Shown: positions 12,095-43,971 of the stretch, one piece after another | Layout of the letters: each line of letters opens with the position of its first letter | How positions within the stretch are numbered: the first letter of the stretch is position 1 | Origin: Mixophyes australis | Lineage: Eukaryota > Chordata > Amphibia > Anura > Limnodynastidae | Direction: 5' to 3' | Length of the DNA stretch: 64,000 nucleotides | Assembly (NCBI GenBank): GCA_036250195.1 | Contig: JAVHZZ010000006.1 | Location: 168,536,424-168,600,423, forward strand | The notes under the pieces: generated by a model | The model's database searches: none | What the model saw: the letters and a program-made list of their open reading frames with translations, nothing else | Told to the model about the DNA's origin: nothing | Translations under genes and position numbers: made by a program

Positions 12095-12736
12095 ATGGGG
12101 CACATTTATCAATGTTCGGCAAAAATGAAAAATAGTTATCAATCCTTATTGCATGGATAAGGATTGAACTATTTCTCGAATTTATGAAAAACGGATCACA
12201 GAAACAGCAGTTCCGATAAACTGCTGTTTCTGTGATAAAAAATAAATAAATAAATAATAATAAAATAAAAAAATCACACTTACCCCCCTCTTCAGGACGC
12301 GATGTCCACGGATCTCCTCCTGGTCCTCTTCATTTTTTCTTACACTGGAATTGCGCATGTGCAGTTCAAAAGACTGCACATGCGCAAAAAAACATCCTTG
12401 CTCTGTCTCTGCAGCTCTGCGGTGGAGAGCGGTGAGTGACAGGGAAGGATCATGTGATCCCTCCACACATGCGCTGTCCAGCTCTGCTCTTCGGAGCATT
12501 GCTGACAGCACTGAAATCTGGCGTACATTATCAAGACAAGTTACCGGAAAAAACTTTTTTTCGGAACTTGGTAGATTGCTGTTGGGAGCAGTCACCATAC
12601 AGTTGAATGGGGACTGCTCCCAAAAACGAAAAGGAATGCAAAGCAGCAGATATCCATGATATCTGCTGCGATGCACCCGTCTTAAATATTCGGGACACAC
12701 TCTGGGACTATCATTATTTCTTAAATATGCCCCCAT
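12095..12736. mobile_element. Non-autonomous DNA transposon with ATGGGGCA(C/T)ATTTA ends
   Basis: The left end ATGGGGCACATTTATCA is mirrored by TTAAATATGCCCCCAT at the right. The 642-bp interior contains palindromes, including perfect 15-nt arms TTGCGCATGTGCAGT at 12351-12365 and 12373-12387. The overlapping long ORFs on both strands have no transposase similarity. Confidence 0.7.
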
Positions 12737-13048
12737 GAGAGCAATAATTCATCACCAAGTGTTACTAGATTACTTTTAATGTTACACTTTTGTTGTAAAA
12801 ACACCATTACCTAAGGACACCATTATCTAATGAGAACATGCTACCTATTGCAGATAAAAGGAAGCCCTAGAACAACAACTAAATAAGTACATAAACTATA
12901 CTGTGAACAGACGAAAGACAAAATTAAATTATTTAACCGACCACTAAACCTATTATAATGTTATATTCATAAACTATTATTAACTAAAGCAGATATTGGA
13001 ATGTTTGGGGAGCTTATAAGAACTGAATATATGAGCGTAGGAACTGAC

Positions 13049-13370
13049 CTACATGGACAATATGGTGGTTCAGTGGTTAGCACTTCTGCCTCACTGCACT
13101 GTGGTCATTAGTTCGATTCCCAACCATGGCCTTATCTATGTGGAATTTGTATGTTTTCCCCATGTTTGCGTGGGTTCCCTCCAGGTGCTCCGATTTCCTC
13201 CCATACTCCAAAACCATACTGGTAGGTTAATTGGCTGGTGTGTGTGTGTGTGTGTGTGTGTTAGGGAATTTAGACTGTAAGCTCCAATGTGCAGGGACTG
13301 ATGTGAGCGAGTTCTCTGTACAGCGCTGCGAAATTAGTGGCGCTATATAAATAAATAGATGATGATGAAA
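13049..13370 (+). mobile_element. tRNA-derived SINE, near full length
   Basis: The tRNA-like head GGTGGTTCAGTGGTTAGCAC contains the A box, and GTTCGATTCCC is the B box of a Pol III promoter. The middle carries GCGTGGGTTCCCTCCAGGTG and TTTCCTCCCATACTCC, then a GT microsatellite (about 13238-13261). The 3' tail GCGCTATATAAATAAATAG plus ATG repeats resembles the L2 tails here, as expected for a SINE mobilised by that LINE. Confidence 0.85.
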
Positions 13371-14564
13371 TAGATGATGACCTATGCACAGCATTAGGAC
13401 CTCTGTAGTTCACCATAGACATCAAGACTAAATGGATGATAACAGAGGGCTATATAGCTTGTACTGAGGTATATTGCGGAGTATTGCTTCTTAGATTGTA
13501 TCAATGTGTGTTTCAGGCTTAGTGCCATTTTAAGGTGAAGACTTAAACAACATTGCCGCGTACTGCAGTGAAGTGTGACCTATGTATGGAAAAATAACAA
13601 TTTGGTACATTTATTTATATTGCTGATATGTTGTTGGCAATTTCTGAAAAATTCAATGCCACATCCAAGTAACTGATTTGAGTAAAAACATTACATAAAC
13701 CATCTAGACAGGTTTACTGTGCTTTTTATCTCCCACTTTCATGTTTATCTCCCCCATGTATCTTTACCCACGTCCACATCCGCCACCCTCCTCTCCCCCC
13801 TCCCTTTGGTCTTCACTTCTGCTTTCCACAAGGCCTTGCAAGGAGCATTCCGCTGCTTGTAAGTTTACATTCTGATACACTGAACTCTAAATGCCATATT
13901 AAGAAAATAAAAATGTAAATAGTTGCAAATATAGTATTTTAGTTTTGCTCAAGCAATGGAAAGACAAAAATTTGAAAAACTGAAGTGAGCTCTGTCACCA
14001 TATTTTCCCTGCACACAATGGAGGTCATTTACGAGACACAAAACGCACTGGCTTTACATCATTACATTTGGATGGTGTGCCGAGCAGGCATCAGTGTAGC
14101 TCTACCCTCCACAATTTAAAAGTGCACTTAGAAGCGCAGAGAAACGGAATATTTTAAGAGGTACACTGTGCAAAAGTGTCACAACCAAGTCCAACTTCAT
14201 TCGCCTTTCATTAAATTAAAATTCTCACACTTCAACTAAAATATTACTTGGTTTATTCCCATTTAGAATTTACAGTTATCATAGAAATAATGGGAAATTG
14301 GGACTGTTTTTGTTACATTTCTGAAATTGACTTTTCTGCCAAAGTACAACATGGATGACCAAACTGGATCCCATTAAAAGTACAGGACGAGACCAGAAGA
14401 CCACCAGCTCGGAGCTAGTGCAAAATTCAAGTCCTTTTACAGAGTGGAAATATCCGTGTCCATTCTGCAGAGCAAGGGAGGCCCCTAAAGATGTGCCCCC
14501 TCAATCCTTTTTTCTCAGTACATAATTATGTCCCCTCCATCTTTTGCAAGGAAAGGCATCATCA

Positions 14565-14760
14565 TCATTTATTTATATAGGGCCACTAATTCTGCAGCGC
14601 TGTACAGAGAATGCACTAACATCAGTCCCTGCCCCATTGGAGCTTACAGTCTAAATTCCCTAACACACACAGAGAGACAGAAACACAGACTAGAGTCAAT
14701 TTGATAGCAGCCAATTAACCTACTAGGCATGTTTTGGATTAAGAGCCTCAAACTAATTCT
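14565..14760 (-). mobile_element. 5'-truncated SINE copy, minus strand
   Basis: Reverse complement of the 13049 SINE from its tail (CATCATCATTTATTTATATA, GCAGCGCTGTACAGAGAA) through the AGCTTACAGTCTAAATTCCC segment and part of the middle region. The tRNA head is missing. Confidence 0.8.
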
Positions 14761-14974
14761 GTAACCCCATTCATCTCAACTGGAATCTAGGCGCACAATG
14801 GGTCAAGAACTGGTTTTGCACACCACCATGGTCGTTTTGCATATTGTAAATGACATCCAACGAAGTAAACCATTTTGTGGGCTTAACCAATATTCACAAG
14901 TATCAGTGATATCAACGCTTCTTAAGGAACGGAGAGGCTGCAATCATACAACTATTTGGTCAGCCCCAGCAGTC

Positions 14975-15038
14975 AAGGTGTCTGTACAGCGCTGCAGAAT
15001 TAGTGGCGCTATATAAATAGATGATGATGATGATGATG
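14975..15038 (+). mobile_element. SINE 3' tail fragment
   Basis: Only the end of the SINE is present: CTGTACAGCGCTGCAGAATT, GCGCTATATAAATAG and ATG repeats. Confidence 0.75.
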
Positions 15039-16260
15039 TGGAAATTTAGAAGTGGTGATATAAAAAATGAAAATGGAATGTGATAGTTTTACAATCAAAG
15101 CATTAAGAGAAGTGGTGGTGTGGCATGCCATCGTTTACCAACTCACATCAACCACTGGTCAGACCGCAAAATAGCTGCCACCATTGGGTGTAGGTGATCG
15201 GCCCACTTTTGAGTTGATTACTTGTTTTGTTTGAGTGTGCAAGAATTTACAATCAGGCAGAAACAAAGGAGGAACTATTGTGGATGCAATGGCTGCAAAC
15301 TCTACAGGGCCTGTGTGCTGAGTGGCTTATAGCTCTGTTGGATTTTTTTTTTTTTTTTTTAAAGAGCTGGACAACAGTTATACACATGGGGCTGATGGAA
15401 CAGAAAAGAGGATGAGTGAACAGGACATAGATTGAGCTCATGAAGAAAAGAGGAGGAGGTGAGTGGAGGAAGTTGTAACAGGGCCAGAAGATATGAACAG
15501 AGGCAAAGCACTGCTAAAGAGTGTGAGGAAATGAACAAAATCTAATCTAACTGTCCTAAGTAACAATAAACAAAAGTTCTACAAGTTACAAAAAATCTTG
15601 TTGTAAATTATTATTAACTCATATAGATACAGAATTTGCCTTCATGTATTTGTATATGAAATTGAAGATAAATACGTTAGCTGTGTATTTTATAAAAGTG
15701 TATTTGCTGTATATTTACATATGTATTTTATTAAATGTGTTAGCATCATATTTTATAAATATATTTATTAGCTGCATATTACATGTGTACTTTCTGAAAT
15801 ATGGATATGTGTATTAGTTGATGTGTATTAGTTGAATATCAGCATTAGCCGCTGTGTTGTTTGCCAAGTATAGTTATTATAGGTGAAGATATTTATGTAT
15901 TCAAATGTCTTTAAAATTATTTTTATTTGCAATATTAAATAAATTAGCACCTGCATTTGTAGTGTTTTTCCAACTTCATGCACCACCTTCAAATATTGTT
16001 GTGATGGCAATGGGTTTGTCTATTTATATCTGGTTAATTGCATATGGTTGTTGTACTTGAAGAGGTGCATGTAATAATCAATAGTCTATATTTCTACTCC
16101 GGAACTGGCGGAACAGGACATCTATTTTGTCTGGACACAGCCCAATTCTTCTGCTGTGGAAGTGGCACATATTGAACTATTTATGAGTAGTGTATGAAGA
16201 GCCAAGAAACAGATGACGTAGCAGTCTCACAATGAGGGGGAGGATGGATTCATTTTTACC
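15039..16260. other. Intergenic, no gene seen
   Basis: AT-rich with a poly-T run near 15342-15360. No similarity seen in the short ORFs. Confidence 0.45.
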
Positions 16261-16269
16261 ATGTCCAAT

Positions 16270-17870
16270 TTAAAATGTTTGCATCAATCAAGAGTAAGTC
16301 CTGCAACGAAAGGGAGAAAGTCTACCCAGGGAGTACGACAGTGACTTCCTTGTTAACAGAAGAAAGGCTAAGAACTGAAATGGTATCTGACTGCTCACCA
16401 TATTTACAAGGCCCAACTGTAAATCAAAAGGCAGCTACAGTATGGACGGCCACATACTTGTAAAGCACAAACATTTTCTACACGATGGAGAAATGGTCAA
16501 AGTGGCATTTTAGAGGCAGCCGACATATTACTTCAGGATTTTAAAAACATATCTGTTTCCACTGCTAAGGATATTCTGTTATCCAGCAGCACTGTGATGC
16601 AACGTTGGAATCACGGATGAAGATTTTTTTCTAGTAACTGAAAAGAGTTGTGTTTTCTGTTCCCTTCAATTCGATGAGATAACAGACCTGAACGACACTC
16701 CACAGCTTTGCATTTTTGTTAGTGGTATAATGCTGACCATCTCCTCTTTAGCAGACAAATACCATTCGTAGGGGCCTATTTATGAATCTCCAAATTGATC
16801 GCAAGTTTCAAGGCTATTTATTAATAGAGGATATCTTCGATATCTGTTGCAAATCCAATTCCTATAGGTGTCTATGAGGAATACGATTTTGCCTTATTAA
16901 CCAAACTCAGAAATTCGGAGCTTGACCCCAGTAGCTAACGACATCTTGCGTTAGTCTTCAGATAGTATGGGGAAAGCATCATAAGGAGAGGGATCTTCGG
17001 ATCCCACCCCAGCAGGCTACATACTTCCCATATCGCAAATTCAATCAGGCTATTAAGAACCTGTTAGTAAAGTGATCGGAGCCGCTGTCCCAGATAATCA
17101 ATTTTAATAAATGCCACGTTAATTAATTTCTTATCATGGCGATAAGAAATTAAAATTAATGTGAGCAATTTGCGATTGTTCATCAATAGACCTTTTAGAG
17201 TGAAAACTCAAAGAGATGAATATCTTTCAGACATAAAATGACTCCATAAACAATGTGCAGTTGCCGATTTACAAACGTATTTCCATACATTCTAATGGAG
17301 ACCAATGGGATCACTGCTCTATGCAAAAGTGAGGACAGGTTTCCAGACATTGTGAATTATCATTGCATAAACTCAACAGGCTTTATGTGATAAAATGCTG
17401 AACATGAACAAATGCCAAGGTTATTGCACATTATCGTCAATTCAATTTGTTCACAAGTCTTTAGTGATCTCTCTTCTGGTCGCAACTTGAAGAAAATGAA
17501 GCAAAACAGACCAGCATTTTGCTGCACACCTATGTTCAATGGCCTAGTAAGGGTGAATTTCTGCAAAGATCTATTTATTGCCTGAAATGAAGCAATTTCT
17601 TGTCTCTATAGCTCTGGAATGCAAGCAGTTGGAAGATGAAGTGTAGCTGCTAGATTAAGCTTTTTTTATCGTATTTCATAGCTTTGTTGAACAAACTGAA
17701 TGTACAATTACAAGGACAAAACTGTTTTTGAAATGAATTCTGTGAATTCTTATAAACAGAACTGAAACTGCCGTCTCTGTCTCCGGCAGTGTGAACTGCA
17801 TGACTTCAATCATCTGAATTTGGGTCATTGGAAGATTTAAGCAACATATGCAAAACCTCATCTCGTATTA
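16270..17870 (+). pseudogene. Decayed hAT transposase, GTF2IRD2/ZBED-like lineage, interrupted by an insertion
   Basis: Across shifting frames the peptide pieces follow the order of the hAT transposase carried by GTF2IRD2 and ZBED5-type genes: ILVKHKHFLHDGEMVKVAF, DILLSSSTVMQRW, CSLQFDEITDL then QLCIFVSG (16640-16740). After a gap come FPDIVNYHCINSTGF (about 17341-17385) and FVEQTECTI-like remnants (about 17680). Many stops and frameshifts show it is dead. About 450 bp of foreign sequence lies between the two halves. Confidence 0.75.
16770..17200. mobile_element. Probable non-autonomous DNA element inserted in the hAT relic
   Basis: The segment beginning GGGGCCTATTTATGAATCTC and ending near TTCATCAATAGACCTTTT separates coding remnants of the hAT. 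It contains short inverted repeats such as GAAATTAA/TTAATTTC. The ends are only roughly inverted, so the exact borders are uncertain. Confidence 0.45.
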
Positions 17871-18314
17871 TATTGTTATTATTATTATGAAGTAGTTAGA
17901 ACTATAGCAATGTTTTTGTGTTTCCCATTAGGTGTGGACATTGATATTGATGATATTTCATTAAAAAAAAGTGTAATCTGGTCCACCTTTACATCATTAA
18001 TTACAATTTTACAATTGTACTTTGAAATATAGTTACTTTTTCTCAAATGAACACGATTATTTATAGGTATCTGGTGCCATAATGGACAAGGCCACAGCAG
18101 CTGTTTATGCTAATACATAGATTTTGAAAAGAAGCACATACTAAACACACACCTGTTTTGTAGACTATTTATTTGCTTCGAGACAATGAACTCATGGAGT
18201 ATGTAAAATATTTAAATCAACTGCACCTACCTGTGCAATTAACCATAACCACGAGCCATGAAAAAGTAGTATATATAGATTTATATATATATATATATTC
18301 CCTTTTATCACAGA

Positions 18315-19165
18315 CATACACACAAATATTGGTCTGATCATCTCTTTCCTCAATTATTGCAACCTTCTCCTATCTGGGCTCCCCACACCCGCTTCTCTCC
18401 TCTACAATCTCTTCTTAATGCGGCAACAGGATTGATCTTTCAATCAAGACACTCTGGTTTTGCCTCCCCCCACCCTTCTGTGAAACCCTCCCCTGGCTCC
18501 TCATCCTTAATTCAAACCCCTCACCCTTGCCTATAAAGCTCTTTCCCACTCTCCTGCCATCTCTAGCCTTCTCTCCCAACACATATTCTCCTGCCCCCTC
18601 CGCTTGACCAATGACTTTCACCACTCCTCCCCTCTGATCACTTCATCTCACTCCCACCTCCAAGACTTTTCTTGCACTGCTTCCCTTCTCTGGAATGGGC
18701 TACCTTGTTCTATCAAACGATCCTCCAGCCTCCACTGGTTTAAACGCTCCCTCAAAACTCCTACCAAATCGCTGCCTTACCCCTCCTAACCATAACCCTT
18801 CTTCCCTTGTACATGTCACCCCCTCATTTTTCCACTTAAACCACCCCCCCATTCCCTTTCAATTGCCAGCTCTCACAAGCAGACCCTTCCTTCTTCTTGT
18901 TGCCTCCCTCCCCCCTCTTCCCCACTTCTTCCTACCCTTGGCATCCATGTAATTGCCCAGCAATTGCCCTTTGGAAAAATACTTCATTTAGGTTTCCTTT
19001 CTTGCATGTTATCCGCACAATTCAGTTCTCCTTTTGGCATGTACATTTTGTGAACTTTTGTTTGCTTATGTGAGATCTGACTACCTTGTTTGTACTACTG
19101 CCATGTTTGTGGCACCATACAAATAAATGCTGCTAGTAATAGTAGCAATAATAACAATAATAATA
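18315..19165 (+). pseudogene. L2-like LINE 3' fragment
   Basis: Shifting frames carry the L2 C-terminal pattern (SLLNAATGLIFQSRHSGFAS, then a WNGLP-like block near 18690). A C-rich end region and a 3' tail follow (GCACCATACAAATAAATGC plus AAT repeats to 19165). Frameshifted and 5'-truncated. Confidence 0.75.
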
Positions 19166-21478
19166 AATAAAAAATTATAATTATCTTCATACATACATAA
19201 ATAATTGACAGAGTTTGTATCTTTAAAATGTAGGGGCAACACCGTATTTTTGTATTGTAATTCTATACTAGATTTTTGTACTGGAGGCATTTATTATGGG
19301 AACACATAAATTGTCACTTTATTTGGTAATATGCTACATCTCATATTTATAGTAATATACTCAGTGGTCAAAGTAGGCTGGTATAGGGTAATATGCCATA
19401 CCGCAACTTCTTCTATTGTCTTCATTGTAAAACTATCAGATTCCATTCACTTACATTTTCCATACCACCACTTCTAAATGTCCACTTTGACTAATGAATA
19501 TACTGTTATAATTAATTTGAATACAAAAGATTCTCGCCATACTTTTTTTTTTTTCAAATCACTATTTAACTGCATATACGCCACAAAACAAGACAGCAAA
19601 GCAGCTGATGCACTTTACAACAGGCGTTTGCAATTGTGTGAATGTTAAGAATGCTCTCACTTTGGGAAAAGAAATCTGTGCCTTTCATTTGTTTTATTGC
19701 CTTGGAAAAAGGTTCCAAGAAGAACCAAAATGTTGATATTGTTACAATAAACCCTTTGATATTTTTTACCTGTCAATGCTAGTACAATTGTAAATATATT
19801 TACCACAATACAAATATGAGGGTTGGGCTCACGTTTTGATCAACACATTTAAGCTCATAGCCCAATGTCAAGGGTTACTTTTTTCCCTTACACTTTGCTT
19901 CAAACATCACTGAAATGCTGTAAAAAAAAATTAAACACTTACCTCACTACTTAAAGGTTAAAAAGTGTCAAGGTTTTTATTTTTTTCAACCCATAATAGC
20001 AATATCGCACAGCATATGCCCAATAGGCCAGCAGAACTGATACAGAGACACCTGGGAAGGAAATACTACCGCAAGACTACTGGCAAGAGCAAGGTAAATT
20101 ATAAGTATTTTACATGCTTAAGCAAGTTAAGCTTTATTGTGACCCTTAAAATGAGTACTCTATTATGTACAGCATAATTTGCGCTATTACATAATTATAG
20201 CCATTATAATTTTACTTAAATATATTGTACTCTCTATTTAACACCACCCACTGTTTTGTATTTACAGTTTTCATTGTCCTATTGTGAATTACATGTTTAC
20301 TAATTTTTGTGTGTGCATGCAAATAAATATTTATATGGAGATGTTTTTGTAAACAGCATTGGTTGTGCTATTTATTTAGTGTTTTGTTTTAGTAGGCTTC
20401 ATGTCCGTTTCATGACTTAGCGCCCCCTAGTGTTTTATAGGGCAGGTAAATTTCCTGCAGTACATATGAAGTAATATATCTTTGTTTAATCAAGTTAGGT
20501 ACTATTACTGAGCTAAATAACATACAATAAATAACTTTAGAGTTAACACTTAAAAAAACAACATGCACCCCTTTGTAGTAGGTTGTCATGTTAGGAGGAA
20601 GGTACAGCTCTAACTATGCAGGCAGATAGGAATTGACAGTTATGCTGTGTGGATTAGCGATTCATACACTAGGGTAGGGACAGTAATGTCACAGAAACTA
20701 GAATTCCTGTAGACTCAGATTTTTGTTCTGTATTAGACCCCATAAGGACACGGCCCTAAAATGTGGGAGGAGCTTCAGTTGTGTAATGGAGTAGGGAAGT
20801 AATAATTAACTTTATAACAGAGTTGAAGTGAAGTGTCTGGATAACAAGGATTGTACTGTCCTTTAACTACTTTGGTTGAAGAATTTACCACTTTGCCACA
20901 ATTACTGGACCTCAGCTGTCAGGTAGCCTAAAGGTCTAATATTATGGCCAGGAACCATACCACTTATTTCGCCTCCTGTGGTTCTTGGAAACAGTGTTCA
21001 TACTCAGCATTGCTTTCCTTAGAGGAGACAACATACCTCCCGACTGAAGGAATGTTGGGAGATGTGACCCACTCACCACCTCTCTGCACACAGAGCAGCA
21101 GAGAACAGGTGACAGTGCTGCATGCGAAAATGCAGGTGAGATTTTTAGGGGAGGGAAAGGGGTTTAGGGTAAGCCCCGAGGTGTTCCCATTGTAACAAGG
21201 GCACATCCCCTTTAGTGTACTTTACGAGGAGCATGCAGTCTACGTTACGTTTGAACTTCAAAAGTAGGGAGGTATGAGATGTGACTGACTATTCAAGGTG
21301 GAGTAGGCGTTAAAGGGGGCAGTCCTAAATTTCCACCAGGCTCATGTACTTGTACTGGACAGAAAGTTGTATTAAATAAAAAGAAGCATAAAGTAAACAG
21401 TACTATGTCAAAGTTTCTTACCCGGACAGAATAGAACATATTTTAAATGCCTTCTTGCTGTCTTTATTTAGTGATCTA
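19166..21478. other. Intergenic, one unassigned exon-like ORF
   Basis: Mostly AT-rich. The stretch 19999-20093 follows an AG after a T-rich tract, precedes GTAAATT and encodes a basic peptide (ELIQRHLGRKYYRKTTGKSK), but I recognise no family. The ORFs at 20944-21206 on both strands show no domain. Confidence 0.4.
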
Positions 21479-23039
21479 CAGTCATGGCCAAAAGTTTTAA
21501 GAATGACACAAATATTTTTTACAAAGTCTGCTGCCTCCGTTTTTATGATGGCAATTTGCATATACTCCAGAATGTCATGAAGAGTGATCAAATGAATTGC
21601 AATTAATTTCAAAGTCCTTCTTTGCCATGACAATGAACTTTATTTCAAAAACAACATTTCCACTGCAATTTAGCCCTGCCACAAAAGGACCAGCTGACAT
21701 CAGGTTAGTGATTCTCTCATTAACACAGGTGAGAGTATTGACAAGGACAAGGCTGGAGATCACCCTGTCATGCTGACAGTTATAATAACAGACTGGAAGC
21801 TTTAAAAGGAGGGTGGTGCTTGAAACCATTGTTCTTCCTCTGTTAACCATTGTTAGCAAAGAAACATGTGCAGTCATCATTGCTTTGCACAAAAAGGGCT
21901 TCACAGACAAGGATATTGCTGCTAGTAAGATTGCACCTAAATCAACCATTTATCGGATCATCATGAACTTGAAGGAGAGAGGTTCAATAGTTGTGGAGAA
22001 GGCTTCAGGGCGCCCAAAAACGTCCAGCAAGCGCCAGGACTGTCTCCTAAAGTTGATTCAGCTGTGAGATAGGAGCAGCACCAGTGCAGAGCTTGCTCAG
22101 GAATGGCAGCAGGCAGGTGTGAGTGCATCTGCACCACAGTGAGGCAAAGACTTTTGGAGGATGGCCTGGTGTCAAGAAGACCAGCAAAGAAGCCACTTCT
22201 GTCCAGGAAAAATATCAGGGACAGACTGATATTCTGCAAAAGATAGAGGGATTGGACTGCTGAGGACTGGGGTAAAGCCATTTTCTCTGATGAATCCCCT
22301 TTCAGGTTGCTTGGGGCATCTGGAAAAACACTTGTCCAGAGAAGGAAAAGTGAGTGCTACCATCAGTTCTGTGTCATGTCAACAGTAAAGCATCACGAGA
22401 CCATTCATGGGTCTCGGGATGCATCTCAGCCAAGGGAGTGGGCTCACTCACAATTTTGCCTAAGAACACAGCCATGAATAAAGAATGGTACAAAAACATC
22501 CTCCAAGAGAAACTTCTCCCAACCATCCAAGAACAGATTGGTGATGAACAATGCCTTTTCCAGCATGATGGGGCACCTTGCTATAAGGCTAAAGTGATAA
22601 CTAAGTGGCTCGGGGACCAAAACATCAAAATTTTGGGTCCATGCCCAGGAAACTCCTCAGACCTTAATCTCATTGAGAACTTGTTGTCAATCCTCAAGAG
22701 GCGGGTGGACAAACAAAAACCCACAAATTCTGACAAACTCCAAGCATTGATTAGGTAAGAATGGGCAGCCATCAGTCAGTATGTGGCCCAGAAGTTGATG
22801 GACAGCATGCCAGGGCGAGTTGCAGAGGTCTTCAAAAATAAGGGTCAATACTGCACATATTTATTCTTTCCATAAACTTAATGTAATTGTCAATAAAAGC
22901 ATTTGACACTTATGAAATGCTTGTAATTTTACTTCAGTATACCATAGCAACATCTGACAAAAAAGTCTAAAAACACTGAAGCAGCAAACTTTGTGAAAGC
23001 CAATACTTGGGTCATTCTCAAAACTTTTGGCCATGACTG
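21479..23039 (+). mobile_element. Tc1-like DNA transposon, 1.56 kb, inactivated
   Basis: Terminal inverted repeats CAGTCATGGCCAAAAGTTTT (21479) and AAAACTTTTGGCCATGACTG (to 23039) are flanked by TA on both sides, the Tc1/mariner target duplication. Both ends and the full transposase length are present. The interior has decayed. Confidence 0.95.
21813..22875 (+). pseudogene. Tc1 transposase pseudogene
   Basis: The first segment (21880-22067) encodes the helix-turn-helix DNA-binding region (KKGFTDKDIAASKIAPKSTI). A TGA after residue LIQL and several frameshifts follow. The last segment (22354-22758) keeps catalytic-domain motifs, CLFQHDGAPCYKAK and GNSSDLNLIENLLS, with the second D and the final E/D. 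A further stop at 22756 precedes the C-terminal MPGRVAEVFKNKGQYCTY. Not functional. Confidence 0.92.
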
Positions 23040-23041
23040 TA

Positions 23042-23929
23042 CAGGTGATCTACAATGGCAACATTCTACCATGTCTTTCTATGGAAAAATGAATTTGGAC
23101 CTGACCTCCTTATCCAAAAAAGCAAACTATATCAAAGTTAACATTCTTATATTAAATTGTAAAATGGAAAACTGAATGGTATCCTTTTGCTCTTTTCACA
23201 TATTGCTGTAGCAATGAACATTTTTAAACAGGACCGGTCATATTTTGGCTGAAAGACGTTTTATAAAGTGCCTTGTGTAGATCTTAAAAATAACAGAGGC
23301 TCATGATGCCCCTTGCAACCTGGGAGAGAGCATGACGTGTGATGCTTCCCATGTTTAAAAACAAACAAAACAAAACTCATCAGTGGTAACCCCCCACAAA
23401 AAATAAAGCAGGCTGTTATTTTGTGATTAGCACTGCAGCATCCCAAAAACAAAAACAGTTATTTGATTATTTAGAAATATATATTATAATTATTTAATGT
23501 TCACACTGAGCTATTTTTATATTTTTAAAACTTTCATGCCCAGGGCTCCCATAATATTGAAATAAAATATCTAGACATTAGATAAAACAGTTTTATTTCG
23601 TAAAACGCACCCCCTATTCCAAATTATAAGTCACTGAGGAGTTTTGCGATGATATAAAGGCACAAGGCCACAGGCAGAGTGCTTTTATAAGGTCGGAAAA
23701 CTTTGAGGTCACGTGTAACATCCATAATAATTTACAGTAGGGTGTGTTATTCCTTATAATACACTCCAAGAAAATAAATGTACAACTTACCCTGTGCCTC
23801 CTGGAATCTTGTGTACATAATGAAACCGGAGTAAGACAGCGCTCAGGGAACATTGCAGGCCGTTATATGCTTAAAGAAGACGCTTTAATGACAATTTTTG
23901 TCAGAGAAATCCAGCACATACACTGAGCC
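23042..23929. other. Intergenic, no gene seen
   Basis: AT-rich; short ORFs with no recognised similarity. Confidence 0.45.
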
Positions 23930-24112
23930 ATAGAGGCTCATACTCCGTCCTCAAGAGCTACCAACAGATCATGTTTGCAGGTTTTCTTAATCATGCACAG
24001 GTGAGAATCTATTTTTCTGGGTGAGTAATTATCCCACCTGTTTCTGCAAACTGATATCCTGAAAACATGACCTGTTGGTAGCTCTTGAGGACTGGGTTTG
24101 AGCGCCTCTGCC
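23930..24112. mobile_element. hAT-type MITE just upstream of RNF113
   Basis: CCGTCCTCAAGAGCTACCAA and CAGATCATGTTTGCAG on the left are answered by AAACATGACCTGTTGGTAGC and TCTTGAGGACTGG on the right. The outer termini read AGAGGCTCA and TGAGCGCCTCT. It ends about 170 bp before the RNF113 ATG, so it abuts or lies within the promoter. Confidence 0.75.
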
Positions 24113-24268
24113 TTAAGTCTTTCTCTTGTATATATGCACAATGCCTATGATTAGCCATAGTTGGTACTGTAACGATACCATGTAGTATTCCCTTTATCCA
24201 GCAGGTGTCATCTTCGTAATGTCAGCCTCTTATGGCATCTCTATCCCACAGCCGTCTCTATAGTTCGG

Positions 24269-24276
24269 TGACGTCA
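24269..24276 (+). promoter_or_regulatory. Palindromic cAMP-response element in the RNF113 promoter / 5'UTR
   Basis: A full consensus TGACGTCA sits 8 bp upstream of the RNF113 ATG, within a short GC-richer stretch in otherwise AT-rich DNA. CREB/ATF factors bind this octamer. Such CREs near start sites are common in ubiquitously expressed vertebrate genes, so this probably belongs to the core promoter. I see no clear TATA box. Confidence 0.6.
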
Positions 24277-24284
24277 CAAAACAG

Positions 24285-43936
<19,652 letters not shown>

Positions 43937-43965
43937 CGGCAGTATATTCCTGGACATTATATTTA

Positions 43966-43971
43966 AATAAA
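43966..43971 (+). terminator. RNF113 polyadenylation signal
   Basis: A canonical AATAAA lies 30 bp after the RNF113 stop, which implies a very short 3'UTR. It is followed by T-rich sequence. Confidence 0.75.

Noticed and set aside
12182..12736. 184-codon minus-strand ORF
   Set aside because: It coincides with the limits of a non-autonomous DNA element and runs across its palindromes; no transposase or host similarity.
13053..13130. tRNA gene
   Set aside because: A and B boxes are present, but the sequence is the head of a SINE with a SINE body and LINE-like tail; the tRNA cloverleaf is not complete.
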